64,000 nt of DNA from contig OW388291.1 of NCBI GenBank assembly GCA_936450465.1, positions 79,559,436-79,623,435 of the forward strand, read 5' to 3'. The translations under genes and the position numbers were made by a program. Shown here piece after piece: positions 27,101 through 42,100 of this stretch. A model generated the notes under the pieces. That model made no database searches, was not told where the DNA came from, and saw nothing but the letters and a program-made list of their open reading frames with translations. Within the stretch, counting starts at the first letter, position 1. Every line of letters starts with the position of its first letter. The stretch comes from Gibbula magus. Lineage: Eukaryota > Mollusca > Gastropoda > Trochida > Trochidae.

Positions 27101-30100
27101 AAGTCTGCAGAAGCTGACCTCAGCGATTTTCATTGAGATCATCTGAGAGAATTCCATGTACCCGGTAATGTAAAATATCATCATTATGCGTATAGCCGAA
27201 GAAGTATTCTAATGAAGTCTGCAGAAGCTGACCTCAGCGATTTTCATTGAGATCATCTGAGAGAATTCCATGTACCCGGTAATGTAAAATATCATCATTA
27301 TGCGTATAGCCGAAGAAGTATTCTAATGAAGTCTGCAGAAGCTGACCTCAGCGATTTTCATTGAGATCATCTGAGAGAATTCCATGTACCCGGTAATGTA
27401 AAATATCATCATTATGCGTATAGCCGAAGAAGTATTCTAATGAAGTCTGCAGAAGCTGACCTCAGCGATTTTCATTGAGATCATCTGAGAGAATTCCATG
27501 TACCCGGTAATGTAAAATATCATCATTATGCGTATAGCCGAAGAAGTATTCTAATGAAGTCTGCAGAAGCTGACCTCAGCGATTTTCATTGAGATCATCT
27601 GAGAGAATTCCATGTACCCGGTAATGTAAAATATCATCATTATGCGTATAGCCGAAGAAGTATTCTAATGAAGTCTGCAGAAGCTGACCTCAGCGATTTT
27701 CATTGAGATCATCTGAGAGAATTCCATGTACCCGGTAATGTAAAATATCATCATTATGCGTATAGCCGAAGAAGTATTCTAATGAAGTCTGCAGAAGCTG
27801 ACCTCAGCGATTTTCATTGAGATCATCTGAGAGAATTCCATGTACCCGGTAATGTAAAATATCATCATTATGCGTATAGCCGAAGAAGTATTCTAATGAA
27901 GTCTGCAGAAGCTGACCTCAGCGATTTTCATTGAGATCATCTGAGAGAATTCCATGTACCCGGTAATGTAAAATATCATCATTATGCGTATAGCCGAAGA
28001 AGTATTCTAATGAAGTCTGCAGAAGCTGACCTCAGCGATTTTCATTGAGATCATCTGAGAGAATTCCATATTGTTAAGTCACAACAAAGAAGCATGAAGT
28101 TCTTAAGTTCCAAACTGAGGGTTAGACAACAGATATGCCAGGGAAGAGGGATCCAGGTTAATCTCAGTCATGCAGCATGGTGTCCCTCATGCATAAATGC
28201 ATGTGTGCCTTGCCAAGGTAACATAATATCTTTAACATTCAATTAAATCAAGTTTAATGATTTTGTCATGGGCCTGCAAATGGGTTAAGGGAAGATTTCA
28301 GGTATATGCCGAAAACACATGCACTTCATGGTCAATTTAAATTCTTTACATCCAAGAACAAATATTGTGTAACTTATTTTTTTGCATAGAAAGCAAAGTT
28401 GGTGGTACAAGATAACAGCTAGGTTCTACATATTGTAGTGAAGGAAGGACCCATGAAGAAACTACCAACATCAATAATTTCATACATAATCACTTTCTTT
28501 AAAAGCAGGAGCATGCATTCATCAAACAGGGACTGAGTACAGAGTGGAGAATTCCTAATAAATGATCACATGACTCAATCTTAACTCAATAATTCCATAT
28601 TTACATGTATCTTATCAATTGTCCTGAGAAACATGTATTCACTCGCTGTATGAATTTGTTAAAAAAATAGTTGATTTAATTGGCAGTGCAAGTTATTCTC
28701 ATTCCATATAAACATGTACCTTAAACAGTCATCCTAAGAACAAATAATATGTCATTGCTGAAAATTGTCCAAAGACTAGTTTATGAATTTTTCAGTGCAT
28801 ATTATTTTCACTCCATATCACTCTTATCAAGAAGTAACTCACCCATTTTCAATGCTGTGAACGATACCAGTAGCAAATAAGTAATAAAACTTGCATGCAA
28901 GATACGAAACAGAATGCTGAACATGATACAGAACAGAGCGCTGAACAAGATACAGAACAGCAAGACACTGAACAAAGCAGAAGATTCTGAGCACAGTGTT
29001 AGCCATTCCCTTCCTATAGAGGTTACTCCACTCAGGTCTTCCATCCTAACCTCTGTTGCATATCAATCTAGAAATATAGAATCCTGATTAGCTGCATCAA
29101 TGTGGAATTGACTGAAGTTGCTTCATCCGTGTGATGTGCACATATTGTTGCATTTTGGTTGCAGATGTAAAACGATGTTTGTTTGGACAAACTAAAGGAT
29201 GTTACCAGTGTTCCATATTTTCACAGCCAATTTTACAAGAATTGTGAAATATGTTCTGTATGCAACAGGGGTTAGGATGGAAGAATTAAGTAAAGTAACC
29301 TCTGAAGGAAGAGAATTAGTATAAGCAGAAGATGATGAAACGTGTCAGTAAATAATGTAATAATGATTTGATGTAGTGGTGATTGAAAAGGAGTAAATTG
29401 CTGCCTAGTTAACATTTTTCGTAGTCTATTTAACAAATGTAGTATAAAAGAAATATTTATTTGTTTGAATATCCTATAATAGTATATATATATTTACAAA
29501 ACAGGCACTAGAATTCGAAATAGTCATTTTGAAGTTAGATTTACAATCTACAAAATTGATGATGATAAAGGAAATCAATTAGCTGTATGATATAAGAAAT
29601 GGATTGATAAAGGAATAAATGACCAATAAATCATTTGTTTTGCATGTTTATTAACAATTGAAGTTTCATATTTGATTCAAGGTGCAGAGAATTCTATAAT
29701 CTAGTCAAAACAATCTTATTAAAAAAAGAACATTAAAAGTAAAGCAGCCAAAGTCAGTGAGATGAATTGGTAATCAAGTTGGCTATGAAGATATTTCAAA
29801 TGAATCAGGATATTTATTATATGAAGAAATGAGCTTTTCCTTGTTAGGAAACTAGAAAAAAGAGTATATATGGGTTTATAAATATACAACATTTTCAAAA
29901 ATTTCAAAAGCAACAAATATAAGTTTTATCCAGTTTTTAATTTAAATTTAAATACACTTTCATTTTAATTGGTCAAAATGCACAAGTGAGTATCTCACCC
30001 CGTGATATTGGCCTTCTCAGTGAAGATACGCATCAGGAAGCTTCCCTCCTCGCCAGGTTCAAAGGTCGAGGGGACGATCACGTAGGTGCCGGGAGCCAGT

Positions 30101-33100
30101 TTATGACGCCCACACACTTCGCGCATGTTGATGAAGGTGGGAGATTTGGCAACCGAAGCATTGTATTTGAAGAAGTTGACGTCAAGTGGGCCGCAGTCAG
30201 GGTCCTCCAGCTGACAGAGTTAAATCAGTATTTTGTACATTGTCATTGCAACCAAATTTACTAAGATTTAAAACCTGCACCTAAAGGTTATCCAGAATGT
30301 GACTAATAACATCAACCTGTTTGATGAAACAGTGGCAGATCACCCCTTCCTTTTGAACATTATTGCATGTAAAATACAAATTTAGGATGTTAGTCATGAG
30401 ACAATAGAATGACAATGTCAAACACTTTAACTGCTGAAATTATGAGTGGCATTGTGATTGTCTGAATGTTAATCAATCTATATCTAAGTCAAAATCTAAA
30501 GAAAAGCTATCAATATTCTGGTCCACAGGGTGCAGCTCTACATCTTGGAATGAACTGACAATTGTGGCAGACAAGGTGACCACATTATAGCAGACTTATT
30601 TCCTAAATTACACATATTTCAGGACAAACAATCTTAAATGGTTTTAAAACTCTTTGGAAATTCCACATCCTTACACAGAGGATCAAGTTGGGGTTCAACT
30701 CCCTGGCCCAAACCCTTTTGATGAAAATTTTTGCATGTAAATGATGAACAGCCAGACTGAACACCCCTTTCAAAGTTCCTGGACGCCTATGTCACATCAT
30801 CGATAACACATGATAGACCAATAAAAATGAAGATGAGTTCCAGTTACACATGATCAAATGAACTCACTTTATAGATAACGTATCCGATGGTGAGTAGGTC
30901 AAGCCCCTCCTTCCTCTTCTTCCTACGATCCTTCTGCAGCAGTGCAGCCAGCATCGTACACGTGTCATCGTCATCATCGTCATCGGGGTCCGTCAATGTC
31001 ACACGGAACTGAGGGTTCGTCCAGAAGGTGTCTAAAAAGAGATAATTTTGGGTTCATATCTAAAACCAATGCAAAGAAGAATATAACTTTTGTTTCCTGC
31101 AAGTTTGTGATTGTATACGGGATGAATCATCCTCGATAATCCAGCGCTATTGTTCCGATAAATCTACACACAAGCGCTGGAAAACAGTAAGGGTATTTAT
31201 CCCATACCTAGTTACCTCCCTTCGCAATGACTCAGCGAAACGCTTGCTTTCTAACAACCAATGAGATCACTTGAAATCAAGGGTGAAATAACAAGCACTC
31301 TCGTGTCAGGATCTTGGCTTGGTAGCACAGGGATTTTAATCATTTACCTCCACCCGTTTTGATGGACATGAATACACCCTCCTTCTCGTAAAGACTTCTT
31401 AAAACTTTCTTTTGAGTTTCTGTCAGGTTTTCTACGCTGAATTTGTTACAAACTTTATCGTAATCGAGTGAGTCGGCCGCCGCCATGTTTGTTTCTATAA
31501 ACAACGGTAGTGATGCGTTTTGATTGGTCGAGTTGTTTACGCAGATAGTGTCTGCGTTTCGTTTCTGATTGGATAACATGGACCCAAGAGGAGGTAACTA
31601 GGTTAGGGATAAATACCCTTACTGTTTTCCAGCGCTTGTGTGTAGATTTATCGGAACAATAGCGCTGGATTATCGAGGATGGGGATGAATGAACAAAAAG
31701 GCTTTCAAACCATTTTTTAAAATTTTGTTCATCCACAGGAACTGTAAACAAAAGAATATAACATAATTCAATAACAGCAGAACATTTTGTGATGATTTAA
31801 TTGCGGCCAGACATTATGAACGATGATTGACTGAAAGAAATATCCACCAAAAATATCTGGCAGATTTCTTACACAATCAGAATTTTTGTAACATGCAACC
31901 ACTTGATGCAAGAAGATTCGAGCCACTGACCGATATAGTTACGACAACCGCCAGCGTTGACCCTGCGCTTCCAGTCAGCGTGCTGCACATTCACCTCCCA
32001 CTTCTTCTTGTTGCTCAGATCAGCCTCGTCCAGCGAGTCAGGGCTCAAGTTACAGATCTCTAGCTTCGTGAAGTTGTCTTTGAAGTCTTGGAATGACATC
32101 CTGTGAAACAAATAAATATGGATAGGGACTTCATTGCCACAGAAAAGTGCAGGTTGTTGCTTGGAGTTTTTTAAAGTTGTTCACACCCAAAGAGAGCAAT
32201 GTCTTGAAATGACATTCTGGTGATGAAATAACCAGCTCAAATTTACATAACATTACGTCTTTATCACTGATATTCAGTGATTTCATTCATGTTTATTTGT
32301 CAGACTGAATATAGGCCTACTGGTTCATGGTCCTAGGAATATTTTTCAAAGAGGTATACAATTTTTGACTATCAATTTAGTGTTTTCAATCAAGTGGCCA
32401 ATTCCAGATTATTCCCTTTGTTAACAATTTAGTGTTTTCAATCAAGTGGCCAATTCCAGATTATTCCTTCGTTAACAATTTGTGATTCCTGTAAATTGGC
32501 CATTGAGAATATTTTCAGCTGAAGTTTTAACATAAAAGATAGAACTGACACATGGAGTTCTATTGTAACTTGTTCTCCACAAACTCACCAGAACTCTCCA
32601 TCATCATCGAAGGTGAGACCCATCTCACTCTTCTCATCCTCCGAGATCAGAGTCCACTCCTGGGACCTGTGGGTCACAAATAACGGGGTCAGGTCATCGC
32701 GAATACACTAGTTCAAATAGATCAAATAACAGTTTTAAATCTTACTTGGATTAAGCAGTATCAGGTAAATGAACAAGGCAAAAAGTGAGCATAGTTCACA
32801 TACCTCAACCTGTAATTTGACGTTTTGTATAAATTGAAAAACATAATGTAGTCAATCATGTCAATGAATAACAATAATTTTAAATGAACATTCTGGACAC
32901 TCCTGTAATATCACACATTTGTAACTTTTCCATACAAATTTTGAAGTTTTCAGGTTATGTTCCAGAACAAAACAAAAGTCAAAAAATCAGACCGCTTTTG
33001 TAAAAATTTAAAAAGTATTTGAACCTTGGAGCTAAGACCCCTTAAAGACAAAGGAGCACCACATAGGTAACTTCCATACCAACATTTGAAATTTCCAAGT

Positions 33101-36100
33101 CAAAGCTTCCTCATCATGCTCTGGAGACAATCATGGGTTGGCGGACGGACAAGCAGAGAGCTATATACACCCTGAATGTCATATAGTTGGGGATTAATTT
33201 CAGGGCTCCCATTTGAATGACATGAATGACAGTCAATAACATTAGCTAACTTAAATCCTGCCATATTTTTTTCATGATGAAATATCTCTTTTGTCATGAA
33301 AGTATCATATAAATTGATTGCCTCTGTTTGAAAGGTCATCATGCCAATATTTAACGAGGATATCTCCTCTATGTAACACGTAGACTCACTGATCGCTCCA
33401 GGCTCCTTTCCACTCAGCCTCATTTCCCCAGGGGTTCCTGATCCTCACCATCGGGATTTGACCCTGGACCCGCTCCGTAGCCACATCGATCTACAGACGT
33501 ACATTATAAGATTAATACAGGGAGATGTAACATGTTGTAATGCACTGTATATTAGTAATGCTGGAACAAATTGTTAAATCATTGGACACTGTTGTATTCT
33601 TTAGCAGTTTTGTTTTTGTGCAAATATGCATTGTTGTACATTTAAGAACAATATTGACATACTCAAACACTTATTGGCATGCTCAACGAAACATACAATA
33701 CTGTAAACTTGATGTTATTGAAAGATTAAGCCCAAAAGATACAACGTTGTTCAAGTAAGTACATCGATATAGTTATGTCAATGTTGTACTACTTGGTTTA
33801 ACTGTGTATCATAACATATCTTTACAATATGAAATATAGAACAATAATGCATTCTTGACATCAAATATAAGATCTGTTACCAATAAATTTTGAGAAAGGT
33901 TGTTTATGTTAATATCTAAATTACAAAAAACAAGATTTATCAATAGTGAAATCACGAAATCAACACGAAATCTTGATACATTGAAAGTACATACAGTTGT
34001 ACACACAATATTGATGTTAAAGATAATTTATCCGTACAAAGATTTTTCTTGTGAGCAAGAAACATGCTTGAAAGATTCATTAAGGAAATATAAGGAAATA
34101 TTATAGATTTATGATGAGTCAAAAAACAATTTTGAAAACTTTCATCAGCATCAGATATTGAAATCAGAGTACTTCCAATGAACAAATGTAAAGACGAATA
34201 TTAAAAAGTTCAATTATGTTAGTTTTAGTAAGGTTGATTTTCAATTACCGGGTAATGCAAATGGAGAGTTGAGGTTAGGTTTTACAAATAGTGAGTGAGT
34301 GAGTTATTGTTTAACGCCTCTTCGGCAGTATTGCAGCCATTAGTGATGAGTTTACGCATAGTAAAGAATCATGAGCAACACTAAAATGTTTGTTTGAAAA
34401 CAAAACTGATGAACATCAAGACAATTCCAAATGATTATGTTCATTTTGAATGATTATTACCTAAGATAAATTCAAATAAAAGTTATCAAGATTCTTTATA
34501 GATATTACCAAAACAAGAAGAAAACTCATCATACATACAGAAGCTAAATTTTCTTAAAAAATATTTTATTAATATTAAATTCATGTAAATGCTTTTTGAT
34601 AAATGAAGTGATCACTGCACAATGACACAATATTTAATAGAATATCAAACGAAAAACTTGAGTGCGATAAATAAAATATTTACATCAAACATGAGTATAA
34701 AACGTGAAGTTTTGTCAAATTTGATATTCTTATCACATCAAACCAGAAAGCATGAATATTCATATCAAATGTGCGAGAAAATAGCATCCGATCATAATGT
34801 CAATCACAAACAAACAAAGACAATGAAGTGTTATTTCACCCACCCCCCTCCGCCGAGGGAGAACTATATTCATCTGTCGGAAATAACAAAACACAACTGA
34901 TAACAGTGAGAAAACTGATATGCAACTGAAAATTTTGAAAAATTGAACTGAAAAGTGAATACGAGTGCTGTGAAATATTTGAAAGATGAAATGATATGAA
35001 ATAATTAATTCCTGATCGAATTGATAAAGCATAAAGTTTTTATTATTAGAAAGATATATTTTTGTTATACCTTAAGATGACAAGTGAATAATATCATTGA
35101 TCACCTGATAGATTCTAAAATAGTCAGAACATTGAACGTGATTTGTTATCACAGTATGAGAATTGTTAAACTAGTTGACGTGAATTCTTTTTCTTCAGTG
35201 ACATCTACTGTTCAGTTTGTGTTTCACATGAAGAGTGTTTGACACAGTGGATGTGCTCTATTCATGACCAGTGAGATCTAGAGCAGCCTAAGACATTGAA
35301 TCACATTGAGCTCACACTGCACTTACACGCATCTTATCATCCACCTTTGTTAGTCAATACAATAACAAAATGCAACATCAGCAAACATTCAAATTAGTCC
35401 ATCAATGTCCTGCAAAAACTTTGAAACCAAACATCCATTTTCTTCTTTTGTGTTATTATTCAAAAAGACTGTCAAAGTCTTATTCATGAACTAACAAATG
35501 AAATTTTGTTATCTTTGAAAGATGTTAGGAAAACAATCAAGTCATCCAATGGTAAGTGTTAAATCAGTATTATGAGGGCTAAAAGCAACTGATAGTTAAA
35601 TGGGTAAAATATTAAATTCTTCAACGTAAATCTCAAGACTCACCAATTTCACAGCGGTGACACTGTAAGCATGACCAACCACCAATCCGTTATCCAGCTC
35701 CGCTTCAAGGGCAAGTCCTGAAGGCTGAAAGGGGAGATAACTACTGAAAACTCTGTCACTGTCACTCAAGAGTATAACTATTTTAAAACTTAATCCAAAC
35801 CTTTCAAAAGAATCAGAAATATGCAACATCTGGTCATCCACATTAGAAAATTCATCATAGTTAAAATCATCCAGAATTGAAGTGATGATACATTCCCGCT
35901 GATAATAATCTTTATTTTTAACGTATGAAATTAGTAAGAAGCGATAATTGAAACTTACATAATTTCAAGATTGTTCTAAAAACAGATTTGAAATAAAAAT
36001 AGCTGCATCATAAAGATCTAAGACAATTATAGAAACTATTCCATTACATCGATGGAGCATCCCATGAGAGCGTTCCTGTCGTAGGCCTTCAGCATGATGC

Positions 36101-39100
36101 GCAGAAGGTTTGGTGGAGCTTTCGGCAGGTCGAACATCTCGGTCACACCCCCTGTGAAGTCTTCCATAGCCTCGCTGGTGCTGCCACCTTTCAGTGACTC
36201 GTAGGATCCACACAGTCTGAGATAGAGAAGACGATGATATTAAAACTATTACCCAATGCAATGCAATACAATGAAGGCACCTTAGAATTTTTAGGATCAA
36301 CATGGTCTATTGAAAAAGGGTTGAGATGTACAGTGATAATTGATGTTAATTTTTATTCATCATAATATATAAATTCATAAATTGACTCTAGACTGATGTC
36401 CCTTTTGACAGATTCAAAACAAAATGTTAAAATTTATCAAATGTAACAGTGCATAAACATGTAACAACTCTACCTTTAAAATTTATCATCATAGAATCAT
36501 ATCTTAACAATACTGTAGTATGGTCTTTAATTTTAACACCAAGTATATCAAACTGATTGTCTCGTTTTAAATTAAAATTGACTAAATCAGGTTCATCTGT
36601 ATTATTTTATACAATCTAAAATCTTAAATATATCTCACTTGGCGTAGGCCTTCTCAAGCAAGGCACTCCAGAATTCATTCTTGTCGACTGAGTGCATGAA
36701 TACAAGCTGGTTGCAGTACGTGGGGAGACGATCGTCCACCACAACCTCCTGCCACTCCCCCTGGTGCCAAATGTTGAACTTGAAGATCCCACAGTAGTCA
36801 TCTGTGAAGTTCTGCTCAGGGGGGACAACTCTCGCAAGCAACTTCTTGTTGCATGTAAGGGAGGCAACTGCTGCCAGCAGCCAGCAATCACCTGCAATGG
36901 GTTTGAAGATGTAGTTTCATTTGATTCTGATTTGTTTGCTTACCTTAATTCACTGGCCTTTAGCCAACTAGAATTCTTTGCTTCTAAGTAATTTGGGAGG
37001 TTTAGCTAAGACAAATGAATTGTTTGATCTTAATGAGCTAACAGTTATCATTGAAAAGATGACAAACAAAATTTACATCATCATGGAGATTACTTTCCAT
37101 CTGTGACAGTTCTTTGTGGTCATTTAGGATCTTAGGTCTCCAATCATAAAAAAAAGATTAAAAACTTAAATTTGACACCAGTCATTAGATTATTTCTTAT
37201 GATTGAATTGTACATTCCTATGCAGATTACTGTTTACACCTAGAGGGGGTGGCACTTATCCATGGTGAGGAGTGAGGCTTACTATACTCAGCGGTTATAA
37301 GGACACATTAAGGATACGAGGGTGACATTATTATAATAACCATATACCATATCATTTCCATAAAATTGATACATTTCCTATCGGGAAGGACAACATTTAC
37401 AATGTTCCATGCAATCAAAGAAAATATATCAGATTAAATTCATGTTGTTACAAATTATTCTGAAAAATGACATGCCATGCCCTGAATTGTTTTATGGTCT
37501 CATAGAAAGAATGTTTACGTAATTCTATCCCCTCCCACACAACGAGGATGTTAGGATGAGAATCAGAGTGATAAGGGATAGCCTGTTCTCCAGACCCTAG
37601 AACAAAATACTCAATTGAAAACCAGCCCACTCTAGAAAATTATAGCACGTCTAGATTCCCCAGTTCTGAAATTAAGAATTGCTCAGGGCTCCTTTTTTAA
37701 TTTATTTCGGATAAAATATTTGCTGTAAAATTTCAGTAAGAAATATTATTTTCAGGGACTAGATGTTAGTCTAGAATAAGGGAGTAATAGGACAACAATG
37801 CCACAAACACATCTGTAGATATCTAACAGGGCCTGGCTGAGTTTGAGATTGCCATGCTGTGTTCATCCCTGTTTTTAGGAGTGGTGGCAAAACAGAAAAT
37901 TTCCTCTATAAATTTCTACCATCATGTACCAGCTTATTATCTATTCACAGTTCAGGATCAGAAATTCAGTCATAACAGGTAATATGTTGGGCTATAATTA
38001 TCAATATGGAATGGCACCAAAGAAAAAATATTAGAGGAGACCAAAGGAGTCTGGAATGATTATTTCAAGATTGGCTCAAATCTAAGGTTTGCACTTCCCA
38101 TGCAGAGGTATACTGAAGAGTTCCACACCTCGGTAGATATCTCATAGAGAGTCTGACTGTAGAGTTTGTAGTGTAACATGCTTCGTGTTTTATCAGTTTT
38201 CTCTCATTTAGGAGTGGCAGTGAAACCTTTAACATCACACATCTTTCAAACTTCTTTTCTCACAGATAAGACCACAAAGACATTATTGTTTGGATCAGTA
38301 CAGATCATTGCATTGTAAACCACTCACTTGAAATAACATTGCATGACTAGCTGCTGGTGTAAACATATTTTTTATCCTTGTTAAAGTGAATAAAATCAAA
38401 TTCATCTATTTTCAAACAGATCAGTAATTGGTATAAATGGAATATCACCTAGGCAATTATAGCCAAGAAGACTAGGCATATCCCGAATGAACAGTTTCAA
38501 GATGTGTAGAACACTAATCTATCACATGTGCATCCTAAACAGCAGATGCCTGTCTATATTCTTGAATTTTGGACTTAATACACCACATTTCAGACCACAT
38601 AAGCATGTAATAAACAGAATAATGTGTGTTTTAAGGTGATATCACTTATATCTCATTGAGCGACAGTGGTAAAGACAATATTTTCACTTGTGGTGGAAAT
38701 ATCCTGTATCTATCACTTACCGAGTTCTCCCTGCTGTACATCAAACCTACTGGCTCCTTCAGCAATCCACTCAGGGGCATCACAGATCTCCTGCAATCAG
38801 AAATAGCGATTTTAAAATTCTGCATTTCTTAAATGTGAATATCAATTGTTTAACTTAATTTCTAGAGAGGGGAGAAACCATCGCAACCAGAGAATGGCTC
38901 AAAGGTTATTCATTCACTTACATGTTTCGGCTCTTAGAGGGTCTTTATCATTTCTTATTTAACGATATATCAACACATTGAGAGAGTTATTTGCATAAAC
39001 ACTAATATTATTTATAAATGTCCAGACAAAATGTTTTATTTTATTATTTTCATTTACGATGTACGAGGGGTATTATATTTATTTATTTAGAGTTTTGTTT

Positions 39101-42100
39101 TTATATGCACCTGCACAAAGCACATTATTTTTATTCAAACTGAGTTTGCTAATGACAAATGATAAGTGTATGCTAACACATGTAAACGATAACTTAAGTG
39201 ACCCAAGTTTTTAAAACAAGACTGACAGAATAACACATGTGTAAGCTAATATCACGGAGCTGATATAAACAACTAGCATATGTATATAACTCATCACAAA
39301 ATATAAATGCAATAAGATATTCACAAACACATTATCTCTTGTAGTCTAACACTTAGACTCCAAAAAGTAATTAATCTGAAAATATCACCATTTTATTAAA
39401 TATTGAAAACGAGCGTCTGTTTGAAAACCTCATTTCTCAGATGCTAATTTTTAACATTAATTAGCATGGTGATTTTTTCCAGAATAAATAAACTTTTCAG
39501 AGTGTAAGTATAAGACTACGTACATCTCTGGGGAAAAAAGGAGGGAAAATTAATGAAAGAGCCATCGAGTATGTTGATAGACATACCAGAAAATTGCCAA
39601 AATCTATTTCTTTTAAATATATACTTCTTCATAGTTATTTTCAATATGAGAAATCAAAGTATTTTTGAAACCAAATTTCATTGGACTGTCGGGTTATTAA
39701 ATTTTTTCTCATGTCAAGTATATGTTTTGATTTGATTTTTTTAAATATTTGAAACATTAACACACTTGCTGGCTGTTTAACGTCTTTTAAAGAATTCAGA
39801 TGGAATGGGACTTCATGTAACATAAGCTAAGGTCAATGAGGCCTGGGCCAAACGCCTCCAGAAAGGTCAGGGAGGTATTTTTCCAACACAGGACACCAAC
39901 AATAAACATGAGCTAACAATATATCTGACATTCACGGTGTTGCTAATACTTGGCTGGAGATTGTAAACAACCCTTGTGTTGTGTGGGAAGTAGAAACAAT
40001 CAATGTAAGACTGGAAGCGTAACTTTCTGAGAGTGGCTTGATTCTAATTTGGTTATCATGCAATAAAACAGCAATCAACATTTTGAAACAATGAAAACAT
40101 TATGAAGGAATAATTTGTTATCAGATATATATTACTTTATCTTTATGATTTAATGTGTTAGATTAAAAGTTTAGAATGAGGTGAACATAAGAAATACATA
40201 TTGCATGATGGTTTTGAACTGCTTCCATTACTGCAAAAACTAGATGAGCGTTCGCGGGACACCGCAAAAGCAGAGCAGCCCCGAAACTTAGGGTCTCGCC
40301 TTTCCCTATTCCGCCTTCTTGTCAGCATCAATAAAATGGGGATTTTTTAAAACAATTTTTTTTTTCATTATTGGAGTTATTACTAACAAGTTGAATCATC
40401 AATGGGGTCACTTATCACAAGTTTGTTCTTAAAACCTATTTCTGATTTCAAAATTGGATCATAGGATTAACGTGGCCTTAACCAATATCTCATGACCTTG
40501 AACTTTGACCTTCAAGGTCACACAATCAGTAATCACTTTTCATTGGGTATAACAATCATGTAATGATTCAAAGTGTTAATAGTTGAAATAAGACATTTTC
40601 GCAAAAGCATGCTTAAGTCTCTCACTTGCCGTGACCTTGACCTTTGACGGAACATGTCAAAACAATTCCCCAGGGGTATAAGTAAGAACTTATGTATATG
40701 AGTTCTCAAAACCTTCTAGGAAAAAAGTTATAGCCAATACAAAAGGCCGCGGCGGCAGAAACTGCGCAAAAACTGATAGCAGGCCCGACTTAGTCGGGGC
40801 TGCTAATTATGTTCAAACTATATGAAGAAAGGTATCAAGTATAATTGAAATGAATAATGTAACGATATGAATGACGTATTTATTGATTTCTATCCACAAC
40901 AGAATATAAGTCATTAAGTACATGCACAGCAGTATTTCACATGCTTAAATGCTCACTATCTTGTAGCATATATACAATTACAGATATCTACTTAATGAGT
41001 TATAATTCTGCCCATATCACCTCCCCTCTAGATATCACCGCCTCTGGTAGACATCTCCTACAGCTATTGGTTGATAGGGATTAATCATCACCAGATAACA
41101 GACGACCAGCTAGGTTGGTTTGGTTTATCAAGCAGACCTGCCCATAGTGTGCACAAAACTAGTAAATACAATTTGTTTAACGCCGCTTTCAAGAGTATTT
41201 CACTTATATCGCGGCTGCTAGTATTATGGCAGGGAGAAAGCCCGCATCGCTATGTGGCTATGCTTTGCGGTGAAACCTGCGATCATCGGCTGGAACTAGC
41301 GAACCAAGGGTGGTACTACACTGAAATTCAGTGTAGCATTGCACCCAAACCTTACTGCGTGTAGAACAGTTCTCTACTGCAGACAAAGTTGCCGTGCCCC
41401 TGGCGGGATTTGAACCCCGGACCTCTTGATCTGAAGCCGAACGCGCTAAACACTGCAATATCCGGCCCCCCTAAATTATATGCTTATAATCTACATCACG
41501 AATCCTGCAATTTTGAAAGTTTGAGTTCAGCCACCCGTTTCAACTTCTTAGAGGGAGCGACAGACTGCTTTTGACCGATGCTAACATGAGTGTTTACGCA
41601 AGCATATGGTCGATTTGTTTTTTTAAAAAACTTTTGAGGACCTGCCCATGAACATTCTGAATGACATTTCCTGCATCTATCAACTGCTGTCGTCTGTTAT
41701 AGCATATCGCAATATAATATATATTTATATATTGGCTTGGTTTAGTTCCCACAACATGAGTTAACATTATGAAAGAAATTTCCTCCTAATGACTGCTATT
41801 GCCAATCGTTACAAGGCTGCTATACGCTTATATACATGGAATGATATGGTTATTTCATCAACTGATAACGTCTACTCATTGTCTTCCCTACTGCACTGAT
41901 ATAGGGTTATCATCACTTTATTATAGGATGACTTGGATGGGTTGGTTTAGGTCAAGCAGACATACAGACCACTTGAGTTAACATTCTGAAAGACATTTCC
42001 TTTATCTATGGCCTGCTATTGCCTGCAATAGGCAGCAATATGCTGAATGGGCTGATACGGTTATATCATCAGCCGATTACGTGTTGACATCATGAGTTTG

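Noticed and set aside
28808..29044. Open frame with a hydrophobic stretch ([15 protein letters not shown])
   Set aside because: It falls inside an inverted-repeat element and its composition comes from short internal repeats. No exon signals fit the calpain.
35965..36303. 112-codon minus-strand frame with [18 protein letters not shown]
   Set aside because: It is an alternative frame over the real calpain exon at 36048-36216, which reads [12 protein letters not shown] in the correct phase.
41395..41468. tRNA gene (box A and box B-like text)
   Set aside because: It is the head of a SINE. The cloverleaf is degraded and the sequence continues into SINE body and tail.
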